Shown here one piece after another: positions 51,911 through 61,990 of a DNA stretch of 64,000 bases. This stretch comes from Bacteroidales bacterium. GTDB taxonomy: Bacteria > Bacteroidota > Bacteroidia > Bacteroidales > JAUNSR01. The notes below the pieces were generated by a model, which searched no databases, had not been told where the DNA came from, and saw only the letters and a program-made list of their open reading frames with translations. Numbering within the stretch: the stretch's first letter is position 1; each line of letters starts with the position of its first letter. The stretch spans positions 100,210 to 164,209 of the forward strand of contig JAUNSR010000002.1 of the NCBI GenBank assembly GCA_030539115.1, given 5' to 3'. A program made the translations under genes and the position numbers.

Positions 51911-53950
51911 ATGAAAAAAGAGGTATATTTATCCTTAATGTTTAGTACAGTTTTAGCAGTAGGGTGTAATATGAAAGAAAAAACAAATGTAGACAATCTT
52001 GATTTGTCAAACATTGACACGACAATTGTTGCCGGCGATGATTTTTATGATTATGCTACAAAAGGGTGGCAGTTGAAGAATCCTTTAAAAGGAGAATATG
52101 CCAGGTTTGGCACATTTGACCTTCTAAGAAATGAAAATCAGGAAAAATTAAAATCCTTGGTTGAGAACCTTCTCAACACAACCAATGCAAATGGCACACC
52201 TGCTCAAAAGGTTGCCGATTTTTATAAGGCTGGCTTGGACAGCATGCGCTTAAATGAAGAGGGGATTGCTCCAATCAAAGAATATATTGAATATTTGGAC
52301 ACAATTTCCGATTCGAAAGATATCCCTGTCATGGTAGCAGAATTATTTAGACGCGGAATTTATCCTTTCTTTTCTCTTTATGTTGATGCTGATGCGAAAA
52401 ACAGTTCAATATATATCTTAAATTTAGGTCAGGGAGGTTTAAGTATCGGACAGAAGGATTATTATCTCGAAGATAATGATATGATGAACCAAATTAGGGA
52501 GAAATATAAAAGCTATATTAAAAACATGTTTCTTCTTGCCGGTTTTAATCAAGAAAGAGCTGATAAGGCTGTAGATAATATCCTTTCTTTGGAGACTCAA
52601 TTGGCTAAAGCTTCAAAATCTCAGAGTGAACTCAGAGATCCTGATGCAAATTACAATAAGTTCTCTACTGAAGATTTTGAGAAACGTTATCCTTCATTGT
52701 CTTTTGCCGACTTTTTAAGTGCTGCCAAAGCTCCCGAAGTGAAATCCTTAAACGTAGGTCAGCCGGAATTCTTTGACGAGGTTGAAAAAATTGTTTCATC
52801 AACTCCTGTCGACAAGATAAAAGATTATCTTATTATCAATATAATTTCTTCCTCCTCTCCATATCTAAGCGATGCCATTTACAATGAGTATTTCGACTTC
52901 TTTGGCAAGACTTTGTCAGGCAAAACCGAACAGCAACCCCGCTGGAAAAGAGCTTTGACCACTACAGACGGTGCTTTGGGTGAGGTTCTTGGTGAACTTT
53001 ATGTTCAAAAATATTTTCCTGCTGAGGCTAAACAAAGAATGCTCGAACTTGTTGGAAATCTTCAGCAAGCTCTTGGACAAAGAATCACAAATCTTGAGTG
53101 GATGGGTGATGATACTAAAAAGAAGGCCTTGGAAAAGCTGGCTACATTTACCATAAAAATTGGTTATCCTGATAAGTGGAGAGATTATTCAGCTCTAACT
53201 ATCTCATCCGAAGATTCATATCTTAATATGGTTGCCCGTTCCAACGAATTTGATTGGGATTATGCAATGGCTGATGTGGACAAGCCGGTAGATAAACAAA
53301 AATGGTATATGACTCCTCAGACAGTCAATGCTTATTATAATCCTTCTACAAATGAGATTTGCTTTCCTGCTGCAATTCTTCAACCTCCTTTCTTTTATCT
53401 TGAAGGAGATGACCCAATCAATTATGGTGCTATCGGAGTTGTTATAGGACACGAAATGACTCATGGGTTTGACGACCAAGGAAGAAAGTTTGATAAGGAT
53501 GGAAATCTTAATGAATGGTGGACTGAAGAGGATTCAAAGAGATTTGAACAAAGAAGCTCTGTCCTTGCCGATCAATTTGACAGCATTGTAGTTATCAATG
53601 ATGTTCATGCTAATGGAAACTTTACTCTTGGTGAGAATATTGCTGATCAGGGAGGGCTGATGGTCGCTCATACTGCTTTGGAAAATGCTCTTGAAAAGAG
53701 CGGCAAAAAAGATGAGCTTTTAAGCGGACTAAACTATAACCAAAGATTTCTTCTTGCTTATGCTGCCCTTTGGGCTGGTAATGTAAGAGATGAAGAGATA
53801 ATCAGGCTTACAAAAGTTGACCCTCACTCTCTTGGAAGATGGCGTGTAAATGGAACTCTTCCAAACATTCCTTTCTTCTATGAAGCATTTTCTGTTACAC
53901 CTGAAAATAAAATGTTTAAAAATCCAGATAAAAGAGTTATTATTTGGTAA
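51911..53950 (+). CDS. M13-family (PepO/neprilysin-like) metallopeptidase lipoprotein
   Basis: Zinc oligopeptidase. The signal ends in a lipobox (VLAVGC, Cys19), so it is anchored in an envelope membrane facing the periplasm or surface. Catalytic motif HEMTH at 514-518, third zinc ligand Glu575 in GENIADQGG, and the substrate motif NAYYNPSTNEICFPA upstream. The C-terminal PHSLGRWRVNGTLPNIPFFYEAF and terminal Trp (VIIW) are typical of M13. 679 residues, full length. It cleaves short peptides, probably for nutrition or envelope peptide turnover. Confidence 0.95.
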   Translation: MKKEVYLSLMFSTVLAVGCNMKEKTNVDNLDLSNIDTTIVAGDDFYDYATKGWQLKNPLKGEYARFGTFDLLRNENQEKLKSLVENLLNTTNANGTPAQKVADFYKAGLDSMRLNEEGIAPIKEYIEYLDTISDSKDIPVMVAELFRRGIYPFFSLYVDADAKNSSIYILNLGQGGLSIGQKDYYLEDNDMMNQIREKYKSYIKNMFLLAGFNQERADKAVDNILSLETQLAKASKSQSELRDPDANYNKFSTEDFEKRYPSLSFADFLSAAKAPEVKSLNVGQPEFFDEVEKIVSSTPVDKIKDYLIINIISSSSPYLSDAIYNEYFDFFGKTLSGKTEQQPRWKRALTTTDGALGEVLGELYVQKYFPAEAKQRMLELVGNLQQALGQRITNLEWMGDDTKKKALEKLATFTIKIGYPDKWRDYSALTISSEDSYLNMVARSNEFDWDYAMADVDKPVDKQKWYMTPQTVNAYYNPSTNEICFPAAILQPPFFYLEGDDPINYGAIGVVIGHEMTHGFDDQGRKFDKDGNLNEWWTEEDSKRFEQRSSVLADQFDSIVVINDVHANGNFTLGENIADQGGLMVAHTALENALEKSGKKDELLSGLNYNQRFLLAYAALWAGNVRDEEIIRLTKVDPHSLGRWRVNGTLPNIPFFYEAFSVTPENKMFKNPDKRVIIW

Positions 53951-53953
53951 AAA

Positions 53954-53990
53954 TTTTTGGCACTTCTTTAACAAAGAAGTGCCAAAAATG
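53954..53990 (+). terminator. Terminator after the M13 peptidase gene
   Basis: TTTTTGGCACTTCTTT / AAAGAAGTGCCAAAAA, a 16-bp stem with a 3-base loop. The rest of the gap to 54311 is AT-rich without features. Confidence 0.85.
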
Positions 53991-54311
53991 TTATTTTTAT
54001 GAAAAATATCTAATAATATTGTAAGAACACACTTTTAACCAATTCTATTGTGTTCGCTTTTTTGCCTTAATCTTTAATTAATTTTGCTGTTATTAGATAT
54101 AAGCAGTTTGTTTATTTTGTTGAATTTCAAAGCGTTGAAATCTTTTTAAGAAGTTAATTACACATTGATATTTACTATTTTGTAATAAGAGCAGTTCTTT
54201 TTATTGCAAAGGACATTTTTTATTCAAATAATATTAAGTATTGTAAGGAATTAATTTTTTGTACAGTAATTTTTTAAGTATATCCTAAATTATATATAAA
54301 CTTTAAATCAA

Positions 54312-55679
54312 ATGAAAAATTACGTTTACTGGATTACCTTTATTGCCATAAACAGTGGCTTGCTCTTTGGATTAAATATGGCCGGAATATCAGGTGCTGT
54401 AGATTCTATCAAAGACATTTTTGAATTGTCACCAAACGGACTTGGATTGGTGGTGGGTATTTTATCGGGAGGATGCATGATTGGTGCATTGCTTGCCGGA
54501 AAATTAGCAGATAAATATGGAAGAAAAAAATCTCTTATAGCCACATCTATAGTTTTTGCTATAAGTGCTTTAGGCTGCGCATTATCTCAGGAGATAGTTT
54601 CATTAACTTTATTCAGATTAACATCAGGAATTGCAGTCGGATTAGGTTCTGTATTGGCTCCCATGTACATTTCTGAGGTTTCACCGGCAGCAAAAAGAGG
54701 AACCTTGGTTTCTTTTAATCAGTTTGCTGTCACAACAGGTATTCTCTTTGCCTATCTGATTGACTATGCTTTGGTAAATGTGCCTGACGGATGGAGATAT
54801 ATGCTTGGAGCTCCTTTTATTTTCAGTGTAATTTTCTTAGTTCTTCTTTTAGTTTCTTTTCCTGAAAGTCCTCGTTGGTTGCTTACAAAAGGCAAAAACT
54901 CAGAAGCACTAAAAGTTTTAAATAAAATCAATCCCGTTTCAGCTCAAAAAGAATATGATTCTATAAAATCATCTCTTAGTGTTGTTGAAGAAAAATCCAA
55001 TGTATCTTTTAGCGATATTTTCAAAGGAAAACTTGGTGTTGTAGTATTAATTGGAACAATTTTAGCAATGTTTCAACAAATCACAGGAATCAATGCAATA
55101 ATCAATTATGCTCCGGTGATTCTTTCTCAAACAGGTATTGGAGAAGATGCTTCAATGCTTCAATCAATATTTGTGGGAATTATAAATTTCCTATTTACAA
55201 TTATAGCTTTATGGTTGATAGACACAAAAGGCAGAAAAACTTTACTGCTTTGGGGAGCAGCCGGTATGTCTTTATCATTGATTTATCTGAGTGCTGCCTT
55301 TGCTATGGGATGGATGAACATCGGAGTTTTAATTGCACTTTTAGGTTATATCGCAAGCTTTGCCGCAACTTTCGGAGCTGTGGTTTGGGTTGTGACATCT
55401 GAAATCTATCCAAATAGAATAAGAAGTTATGCAACATCTTTCTCCACAGGTATTTGCTGGGGATGCTCTTTTCTTGTTGTTCAATTTTCTCCTTGGATAC
55501 TTGACACCTTTGGAGGGTCAATATTGTTTGGCTTGTTTGGAGTCTTAAGCCTTATATCATTTTTCTTTATCCAATTTTTTGTGCCTGAAACAAAAGGTAA
55601 ATCTCTTGAGCAGATAGAGGAGGAGTTAAAGCTTACTACAGATAATGTAAAGACTGATTCAATTGCTGAGGAGGCTTAA
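54312..55679 (+). CDS. MFS sugar porter
   Basis: Twelve-helix inner-membrane sugar:H+ symporter of the XylE/GLUT group, 455 residues. Signatures: GKLADKYGRKKSL after helix 2, PESPRWLL before the central loop, QQITGINAIINYAP in helix 7, DTKGRKTLL, and PETKGKSLEQIEEEL at the C-terminus. The hexose or pentose carried is unknown. It is followed by a DUF1080 protein and a GH92, each with its own terminator. Confidence 0.94.
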   Translation: MKNYVYWITFIAINSGLLFGLNMAGISGAVDSIKDIFELSPNGLGLVVGILSGGCMIGALLAGKLADKYGRKKSLIATSIVFAISALGCALSQEIVSLTLFRLTSGIAVGLGSVLAPMYISEVSPAAKRGTLVSFNQFAVTTGILFAYLIDYALVNVPDGWRYMLGAPFIFSVIFLVLLLVSFPESPRWLLTKGKNSEALKVLNKINPVSAQKEYDSIKSSLSVVEEKSNVSFSDIFKGKLGVVVLIGTILAMFQQITGINAIINYAPVILSQTGIGEDASMLQSIFVGIINFLFTIIALWLIDTKGRKTLLLWGAAGMSLSLIYLSAAFAMGWMNIGVLIALLGYIASFAATFGAVVWVVTSEIYPNRIRSYATSFSTGICWGCSFLVVQFSPWILDTFGGSILFGLFGVLSLISFFFIQFFVPETKGKSLEQIEEELKLTTDNVKTDSIAEEA

Positions 55680-55789
55680 TCAACAATATATATAAGATTT
55701 TAAAAAAGCATTTTTAAAGCCGCTATAAATAAAAATTACATTTATATCTCTTTTATAGTTATCAAATGTTTTAAAAATTATTGATTACA

Positions 55790-55853
55790 AAAAGGGTTCT
55801 CTTATTTTTCTTATCCGAAATATCGGAAAGAAATTTAAGAGGACCTTTTTCTT
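55790..55853 (+). terminator. Long hairpin terminator after the sugar porter gene
   Basis: The outer stem AAAAAGGGTTCTCTTA / TAAGAGGACCTTTTT (with wobble) continues through TTTCTT / AAGAAA into TCCGA / TCGGA, giving an almost fully paired 60-base hairpin with a T-rich tail. Confidence 0.8.
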
Positions 55854-55994
55854 TTTAGTTGCTTTTATTTTATTCAGTTTTAATTTTATTAAAAATAAGA
55901 TTCTTATATCTTTACAAAATTATAAGATTGATGAAATCTATAATTCCATCATCATAGAAACTATAGATCTAAATAATTTTAAAATATCAATATT

Positions 55995-56648
55995 ATGAAA
56001 AAGAAAACATTAAAAATGATGGGGCTTTCCCTTATGCTTCTTTGTGTTTCTATGAGTGGCTATTCGCAAAAGACTATTGATCTTTTCAATGGCAAAGACC
56101 TATCCAACTGGACTCTTTTTGTAGATCCGGAATCCGGTGTTAATCCTTCAGATGTTTATAAAGTAAATGATGGGATTATTGAGATAGCCGGAAAACCTTT
56201 TGGATGTATGTATACAAAGCAGCAATATGAAAACTATAAGCTTCATGTTGAATGGCGCTGGCCTAATGAAAAAGCAAATAGCGGTATATTTCTTTTCATG
56301 CAAACTCCTACAAAACTTTGGCCTAATGCCATAGAATGTCAGCTTCATGCCGGCGATGCAGGAGATTTTGTTTTACTTGGTGGTTCTGATTTGAAAGAAT
56401 TCAAACTCAATAAAGGTGAAAAACGTCCTGAATATCCAATTGTCAGAAAGATGAATCAATCAAACGAAATGACTCCGGGTGAGTGGAACAATGCTGAAAT
56501 CTTTTGCAAAAATGGCAAGATAACAGTTTATATCAATGGAACTCTTCAAAATAAAGCAACCAAACCTTCAGATAAAAAAGGGTTTATTGGGCTGCAAAGT
56601 GAAGGAGGTCCGATACAGTTTAGGAATGTAAGACTTACTCCTCAGTAG
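55995..56648 (+). CDS. DUF1080 (3-keto-disaccharide hydrolase-type) exported protein
   Basis: Signal peptide 1-24 (ending SGYSQ). The DUF1080 concanavalin-like domain fills the rest: TIDLFNGKDLSNWTLF at the start, then YKLHVEWRWPNEKANSGIFLF, IECQLHAGDAGDFVLLGG, PGEWNNAEIFCKNGKITVYING and KGFIGLQSEGGPIQFRNVRL at the end. Some members hydrolyse 3-keto-disaccharides or 3-keto-glycosides. No keto-sugar dehydrogenase (GFO/IDH/MocA) is adjacent. 217 residues, single domain, probably periplasmic. Confidence 0.9.
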   Translation: MKKKTLKMMGLSLMLLCVSMSGYSQKTIDLFNGKDLSNWTLFVDPESGVNPSDVYKVNDGIIEIAGKPFGCMYTKQQYENYKLHVEWRWPNEKANSGIFLFMQTPTKLWPNAIECQLHAGDAGDFVLLGGSDLKEFKLNKGEKRPEYPIVRKMNQSNEMTPGEWNNAEIFCKNGKITVYINGTLQNKATKPSDKKGFIGLQSEGGPIQFRNVRLTPQ

Positions 56649-56668
56649 AAGTTTTTTATTTAATATAC

Positions 56669-56703
56669 AAGTCCGAATGTTTTTTAATATTCGGACTTTT
56701 TTT
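56669..56703 (+). terminator. Terminator after the DUF1080 gene
   Basis: AAGTCCGAAT / ATTCGGACTT stem, T-run. Confidence 0.92.
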
Positions 56704-56792
56704 ATGATAATGCATTTTACTATCTTCGTTGGCAACTAAACCCAAGTGCATTAAAGTGCTCAATTAATCACCTAATATATCAATAATTACGG

Positions 56793-59003
56793 ATGAAAAA
56801 GTTTTTACCCAAGTTTTTTGCTGTTTTTTTACTTGCAGCCTCCTTTTCTGCATGTCAAAATCAGGATAATAAGGAATTAAAAGATAAAAATTATACTCAA
56901 TTTGTAAATCCTTTTATAGGAGCTGCCGATAATGGTCATACTTTCCCGGGAGCGTGTGTTCCTTTTGGTATGATTCAAACAAGCCCCGACACAGGTTTTG
57001 GAAGTTGGCGATATTGTTCGGGATACAATTTTGAAGATAGTTTTATCTATGGATTTTCTCAAACCCATCTTAACGGAACCGGTTGTGTAGATTTGGCAAA
57101 TATTCTTGTTCTTCCTTTTTCAGGAGAAAAAATCATTGACAAGTATGGTTCATCCTTTGACAAGGCTCAGGAAACTGCTTCACCCGGTTATTACAGCGTC
57201 AATCTAAAAGATTTTGATGTAAAAGCTGAACTTACAGCTACTCAGCATGTTGCTTTTCATCGTTATACCTTCAATTCAGACAATCAATCCAATTTGCTTG
57301 TAAACATGCAGCATGGTATGGTTTGGAATATGGATCAATACGAATCAAATGTTGTAGAGTCGTCTTACAATTTTGATGATGAATATACCCTTTCCGGTTA
57401 TATAAAAAGCTCTATATGGGTGGAGCAAAAGATATTTTTTGTTATGAAATTCGATCATAAGATTGCCGATTCTCAAGTCTTGGAGGCAGATTCAAGAAAC
57501 AAAGCTCCCAAACTTGTGCTTTCTTTCCCTGAAATAAAAAAAGGAGAGCAGCTTTTAATGAAAGTTGCTGTTTCAACAGTCAGTCAGGAGGGAGCAAAGA
57601 AAAACATGGATGCTGAGCTTAGCAACTGGGATTTTGAAAATACAGTTGCCCTTGCCGATAAGTCTTGGAATGACATGTTTAAACGAATTGATGTTCAGGG
57701 CACACCTGATGAGATGGCAAATTTTTATACATCTTTCTATCATTCATTGATTCAGCCCAACAATATCGCTGATGTTGATGGTCAATACAGAGGAGCTGAT
57801 GATTCAATTCATATATCTTCTACACGCAATTTTTATTCCACAATATCTGCTTGGGATACCTATAGAGCCGCTCATCCTTTCTATACACTTGTAATGACAG
57901 ATTATGTTGGCGATATGGTTAATTCGCTTGTCGAGCAGTCTCAGATTCAGGGCTTTTTACCTATCTGGGGGCTTTGGGGAAAGGAAAACTACTGTATGAT
58001 TGGTAATCACAGCGTGCCGATTATTGTGGAGGCCTATTTAAAAGGAATAGAAGGCATAGATGCTGAAAAGGCATACACTGAAATTAAAAAATCTCTTACT
58101 GTTTCGCATAGAGGCTCAGACTGGGAAACCTATGACAAATATGGATACTATCCAACTGATAAGATGAAAACAGAATCTGTGTCCAAAACTTTGGAATGTG
58201 CCTATGACGATTATGCAGCCGCACAAATGGCTTCAAAACTTGGAAAGAGTGAAGATCAAGATTTCTTTAACAAACGCTCAATGCAATACAAGAATCTCTT
58301 TGACAGTCAGACTCTTTTTATGAGACCAAAAAACAGCGACGGAACTTGGAAGTCTCCTTTTAATCCTTCTCAACTTGCTCATTCAGAGAGTATAGGCGGT
58401 GATTATACTGAGGGTAATGCATGGCAATATACATGGCATGTTCAGCACGATCCAATGGGACTTATAGAATTGTTCCCCTCAAAGGATGAATTTATAAACA
58501 AGCTTGACTCTTTGTTTACTATTGATTTATCTAAATATGGGCAGTCTCTATCTGATGTAACAGGGCTTATCGGTATGTATGCTCACGGTAATGAACCGAG
58601 CCATCATGTAACATATCTTTATTCATTGGCAGGCAAACCTGAAAGAACTCAGGAGCTTATACGTCAGATATTTGATATGCATTACAAAAACAAACCTGAT
58701 GGTTTATGTGGAAATGACGATTGCGGTCAGATGTCGGCCTGGTATATGTTTAATGCGATGGGATTCTATCCTTTGAACCCTGTTTCCGGTGAATATATTT
58801 TCGGAGCTCCACAGATTAGCAGCATTACTTTAAACCTAACAAACGGAAATAAATTTGAAATTGTTGCAAACAACCTTTCAAAAGAAAATCTTTACATTGA
58901 CTCTATTGAATTAAATGGAAAGCCTTATACAAAAAATACAATATCTCATTCAGATATTATGAAGGGTGGTAAATTGATTTATAATATGAGAGCAAAAAAA
59001 TAA
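56793..59003 (+). CDS. Canonical GH92 alpha-mannosidase lipoprotein
   Basis: Exo-acting alpha-mannosidase, Ca2+-dependent and inverting. The lipobox is SFSAC (Cys20). All GH92 blocks are present: FVNPFIGAADNGHTFPGACVPFGMIQ, TSPDTG, FSQTHLNGTGC, the WDTYRAAHPFYTL block near 352, YAHGNEPSHH near 603 (containing the proposed acid Glu), and GNDDCGQMSAWYMF near 645 (proposed base Asp residues). 736 residues. It has no SusC/D neighbours but follows a sugar porter and a DUF1080 protein on the same strand. Confidence 0.95.
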   Translation: MKKFLPKFFAVFLLAASFSACQNQDNKELKDKNYTQFVNPFIGAADNGHTFPGACVPFGMIQTSPDTGFGSWRYCSGYNFEDSFIYGFSQTHLNGTGCVDLANILVLPFSGEKIIDKYGSSFDKAQETASPGYYSVNLKDFDVKAELTATQHVAFHRYTFNSDNQSNLLVNMQHGMVWNMDQYESNVVESSYNFDDEYTLSGYIKSSIWVEQKIFFVMKFDHKIADSQVLEADSRNKAPKLVLSFPEIKKGEQLLMKVAVSTVSQEGAKKNMDAELSNWDFENTVALADKSWNDMFKRIDVQGTPDEMANFYTSFYHSLIQPNNIADVDGQYRGADDSIHISSTRNFYSTISAWDTYRAAHPFYTLVMTDYVGDMVNSLVEQSQIQGFLPIWGLWGKENYCMIGNHSVPIIVEAYLKGIEGIDAEKAYTEIKKSLTVSHRGSDWETYDKYGYYPTDKMKTESVSKTLECAYDDYAAAQMASKLGKSEDQDFFNKRSMQYKNLFDSQTLFMRPKNSDGTWKSPFNPSQLAHSESIGGDYTEGNAWQYTWHVQHDPMGLIELFPSKDEFINKLDSLFTIDLSKYGQSLSDVTGLIGMYAHGNEPSHHVTYLYSLAGKPERTQELIRQIFDMHYKNKPDGLCGNDDCGQMSAWYMFNAMGFYPLNPVSGEYIFGAPQISSITLNLTNGNKFEIVANNLSKENLYIDSIELNGKPYTKNTISHSDIMKGGKLIYNMRAKK

Positions 59004-59019
59004 ATCATTATAGCATACA

Positions 59020-59067
59020 AAAAAAGAATTGAGCAATGAGAGTAACTCTGCTCAATTCTTTTTTTTA
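59020..59067. terminator. Bidirectional terminator between GH92 and EamA genes
   Basis: AAAAAGAATTGAGCA / TGCTCAATTCTTTTT stem with an inner GAG/CTC and T-runs on both strands. Confidence 0.92.
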
Positions 59068-59179
59068 TTCTATAGATTGCTTGAAAGAATTATTATTGAA
59101 AATCTTAGTCAGTTTGTTAGTTTAGACCAATGGTTAAAATAACAGCCTCTGAGCTTAAATATATAAAATGATTAATACA

Positions 59180-60112
59180 TTATAAAAAGAAAAGCGCCAC
59201 TCCAACCACACTGATAAATGCTCCTAAAATCTCAATATAAGATATCTTTTGTTTATAAAGAATACTGCTTGGCAAGAGAATAATTATTGGTGTAAGTGCC
59301 ATTAATGTGGATGCTATTCCGGTTTGTGTATACTGCACAGCCATCAAAGAACCTGCCACGCCAACAAATGGACCAAAGAAAGTTCCAACAGCGGCAACTC
59401 CCATTGCCTTTTTGACCTTGAAAGCATTGAAAAAGTTTCTTAAATTTCTTGTCAACACAATCAGTATGAAAAAGCCAACAATTCCTGTAATTATTCTTAT
59501 TTGCGAAGCTGCAAAAGGTATCATATTCAGACTCTCTTTGGATGAATTTATCAAAGAGATATTTTCCTGATAAAAATTCATGCCAAGTTTGCTGAACACC
59601 AAACCTATTCCCTGTCCAAGCCCGGCTCCCATAGCTAAAAGCAACCCACCTAAAGGAAGTTTTATAGACCATTTCTCTCCATTTCTGCCAACTATAGAGA
59701 TTATAATACCTACTAAAGTTACAATCATCCCCAAAACTGAGTAATTGCTGAGTTTCTCTCCAAGGATTATAGACCCGGCTATCGCTGCCGAAGGGGGAGC
59801 CAACGTCATCATCAATTGTGTAAACCTTGAGCCAATTAGGATATAGGATTTAAAAAGACAAAAGTCTCCAAAAACAAATCCGATCAATCCCGATACTGAA
59901 AGCCAAATCCAAGCATTCTTTCCTGCGTTGGAGGGAACAATTTCTCCTGTAACAAAAAACAGCAACCCCCCAAGCATTACAAATGCCATTAACAATCTGA
60001 TAAGATTTAATGGCAAAGCTCCAACTTTCTTGCTTGAATATTCAAAACAAAGGGCAGTAACAGTCCAAAAGATTGCTACTGCCAATGATATAATTTCTCC
60101 AACAAATTGCAT
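59180..60112 (-). CDS. EamA/DMT-family transporter
   Basis: Ten hydrophobic helices in two EamA repeats (about 5-140 and 155-310), typical of the drug/metabolite transporter superfamily. Conserved features include an N-terminal FWTVTALCFEYSSKK, GFVFGDFCLFKSY, and the repeat ends LGEKLS and KQKISYIEILGAFISVVGVALFFL. The substrate is unknown; members export amino acids, nucleobases or other metabolites. It begins 5 bp after the CBM9-like gene, so the two are one operon. Confidence 0.9.
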   Translation of the reverse strand: MQFVGEIISLAVAIFWTVTALCFEYSSKKVGALPLNLIRLLMAFVMLGGLLFFVTGEIVPSNAGKNAWIWLSVSGLIGFVFGDFCLFKSYILIGSRFTQLMMTLAPPSAAIAGSIILGEKLSNYSVLGMIVTLVGIIISIVGRNGEKWSIKLPLGGLLLAMGAGLGQGIGLVFSKLGMNFYQENISLINSSKESLNMIPFAASQIRIITGIVGFFILIVLTRNLRNFFNAFKVKKAMGVAAVGTFFGPFVGVAGSLMAVQYTQTGIASTLMALTPIIILLPSSILYKQKISYIEILGAFISVVGVALFFL

Positions 60113-60117
60113 AAAAG

Positions 60118-60768
60118 TTATTTTTCAAATTCTACCTCTTTGAAAAATTCAGGAAGATGGAAATTCGGGCTTTCTGAATCTATTGGAAACAGAGATAGAA
60201 AATGCGGTTTTGTCAAATTATCGCCACACTTGTAAACATTAATCTTAGCCTTTAAATTGTCAAAGCTTGTGATGTTGTGCTTAAAAAAAGCTTTTAACGG
60301 AAGTATTGCGGTAAGCTGCCATTTATTCTCTCCAATTCTCTCATCAAAAGTCTCGCTTCCAAGTGTTGAAAATCTTTTTATCGATTCCATAGTCTCCTTA
60401 TCTCCATGCACTGCATTCGGTTTGGTTTTTCTAAATCCAAGCAGAGCCTTTCCAATGCAGGTCATTTCAAGGTTGTAGTATCCGCTGTCATCAAAGGAGA
60501 TGAAAAATTCACAGCATGAATCTGTCCAAACTTCGCCATTGTCCTCTTTTACATGAGCCATTGTATATTGCTCCTCTACATCAAATTGTAGCACAATATC
60601 CTTGTCAGTATGGGCAATTTTTACAAAAACCGATGGAGCATAAGGAAACTCATCAGGCCAATTGACGAAACCTATTTTTTGAGCTGTTAAACCAAATTTG
60701 TTTTCATTTATCTCTTTGGCTGCCTGCTCAGCAGAGTTAGAGGCAAGATTGATTTTAGGTACTATCAT
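60118..60768 (-). CDS. CBM9-like domain protein
   Basis: A 216-residue protein made of one carbohydrate-binding-module-9-like beta sandwich: KIGFVNWPDEFPYAPSVFVKIAHTD, VWTDSCCEFFISFDD with the DS(C/S)VEFF motif, YYNLEMTCIGKALLGFR, and FSTLGSETFDE. No signal peptide is present and no catalytic domain is attached, so it is probably cytoplasmic; such stand-alone proteins are common in Bacteroidota and uncharacterised. It is the first gene of a pair with the EamA transporter. Confidence 0.85.
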   Translation of the reverse strand: MIVPKINLASNSAEQAAKEINENKFGLTAQKIGFVNWPDEFPYAPSVFVKIAHTDKDIVLQFDVEEQYTMAHVKEDNGEVWTDSCCEFFISFDDSGYYNLEMTCIGKALLGFRKTKPNAVHGDKETMESIKRFSTLGSETFDERIGENKWQLTAILPLKAFFKHNITSFDNLKAKINVYKCGDNLTKPHFLSLFPIDSESPNFHLPEFFKEVEFEK

Positions 60769-61054
60769 AATACTGTATTGATTATTCTATTTATTATATA
60801 AAATGTATTCGTATGTTTTGCGGTTTTTTATCCGATTGACGTTTTAATGATTTATCAAAAATGTAAATACGATGCCAAATTAATACAAATAATTATTACG
60901 GCAATAAAAACCTATGATATGTAAATATTAGTGAATGTCAATTTTTAAAACAATTATTAATAAAATAGGCGTATTGTGAAATAATTATGTTAATTTTATA
61001 AATCTTCTCTGTCAAACTTTTAAAATTATAACAATTAAACTTTTATTTAATAGT
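60769..61054. other. Divergent intergenic region without recognised elements
   Basis: AT-rich gap between the CBM9-like and SDR genes. No TAnnTTTG with a proper -33 element was found on either strand. Confidence 0.5.
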
Positions 61055-61861
61055 ATGGAAAATGAAATGAAGGGGAAAGTTGCCGTCATTACAGGCGGAA
61101 CAGGAGTACTTGGTGGAAGTATAGCTAAGAGTCTTGCAGAAGCAGGCGCTAATGTAATCGTTATTGGCAGAAGTCCTGATCATTTAAGGGAGAAGTTGGC
61201 TGAATTGTCTCAGTATCACAATATTTCGGGGTATGCATGCGATGTCTTGGACAAGGAGAAATTGGAGAGTATTAATGCCGCAATTAAAGATAAATTCGGG
61301 AAAATAGATATACTTATAAATGCTGCCGGAGGAAATATTGCCGGAGCAACCATTCCTGACAACAGCTCTATTTTTGAGCTTAATATTGATATCTTGGATA
61401 AAGTGCTCGATATAAACCTAAAAGGCACCGTAATACCTTGCATGGTTTTTGGTAAGACAATGTCTGAGGTAGGCTCAGGGAGTATCATAAATATCTCTTC
61501 AATGACTTCAATTACTGCTCTTACCAGAGTTGCCGGCTATTCGATGGCAAAAAGTGGTGTTGACATATTTACAAAATGGATGGCTCAGGAGATGGCAATA
61601 AAATTTAACGAAAAGATAAGAGTAAATGCTATTGCCCCGGGCTTCTTTATCGGCAATCAAAACAAGGCAATGCTTATCAATGAGGATGGCAGCTATACCG
61701 AGAGAAGCAAGAAGATTTTGGCAAGGACTCCGATGAGACGTTTCGGCGATATTTCAGAGCTGAATGGACTTGTTCATTTCCTTTGTTCCTCATCTGCAAG
61801 CTTTATCACCGGCGCAATTATTCCTGTTGACGGTGGCTTCAGTTCATTTAGCGGAATTTAA
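61055..61861 (+). CDS. SDR-family D-mannonate oxidoreductase-like enzyme
   Basis: NAD(P)-dependent short-chain dehydrogenase: TGGTGVLGGS cofactor motif (13-22), NAAGGN (89-94), Ser149, Tyr162 and Lys166 (YSMAKSG). The C-terminal FFIGNQNKAML and GAIIPVDGGFSSFSGI are characteristic of the Bacteroidota SDR group annotated as D-mannonate/fructuronate reductase. 268 residues. If right, it acts in hexuronate breakdown; uxuA and uxaC are not in the window. Gluconate 5-dehydrogenase is the alternative. The annotation is by similarity only. Confidence 0.82.
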   Translation: MENEMKGKVAVITGGTGVLGGSIAKSLAEAGANVIVIGRSPDHLREKLAELSQYHNISGYACDVLDKEKLESINAAIKDKFGKIDILINAAGGNIAGATIPDNSSIFELNIDILDKVLDINLKGTVIPCMVFGKTMSEVGSGSIINISSMTSITALTRVAGYSMAKSGVDIFTKWMAQEMAIKFNEKIRVNAIAPGFFIGNQNKAMLINEDGSYTERSKKILARTPMRRFGDISELNGLVHFLCSSSASFITGAIIPVDGGFSSFSGI

Positions 61862-61884
61862 ATTCTTATATATAATAAAACAAA

Positions 61885-61925
61885 AAAAATGCAGTCAATG
61901 GTTATTTGACTGCATTTTTTTTATT
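61885..61925. terminator. Bidirectional terminator between SDR and methyltransferase genes
   Basis: AAAATGCAGTCAA / TTGACTGCATTTT stem with a short loop and A/T runs on both sides. Confidence 0.92.
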
Positions 61926-61990
61926 ATGACAAGCTGTAGCAAGGGGCAAAAACTGCAATTTGAGAGGCGATTTTTAAAAATATCATCCTA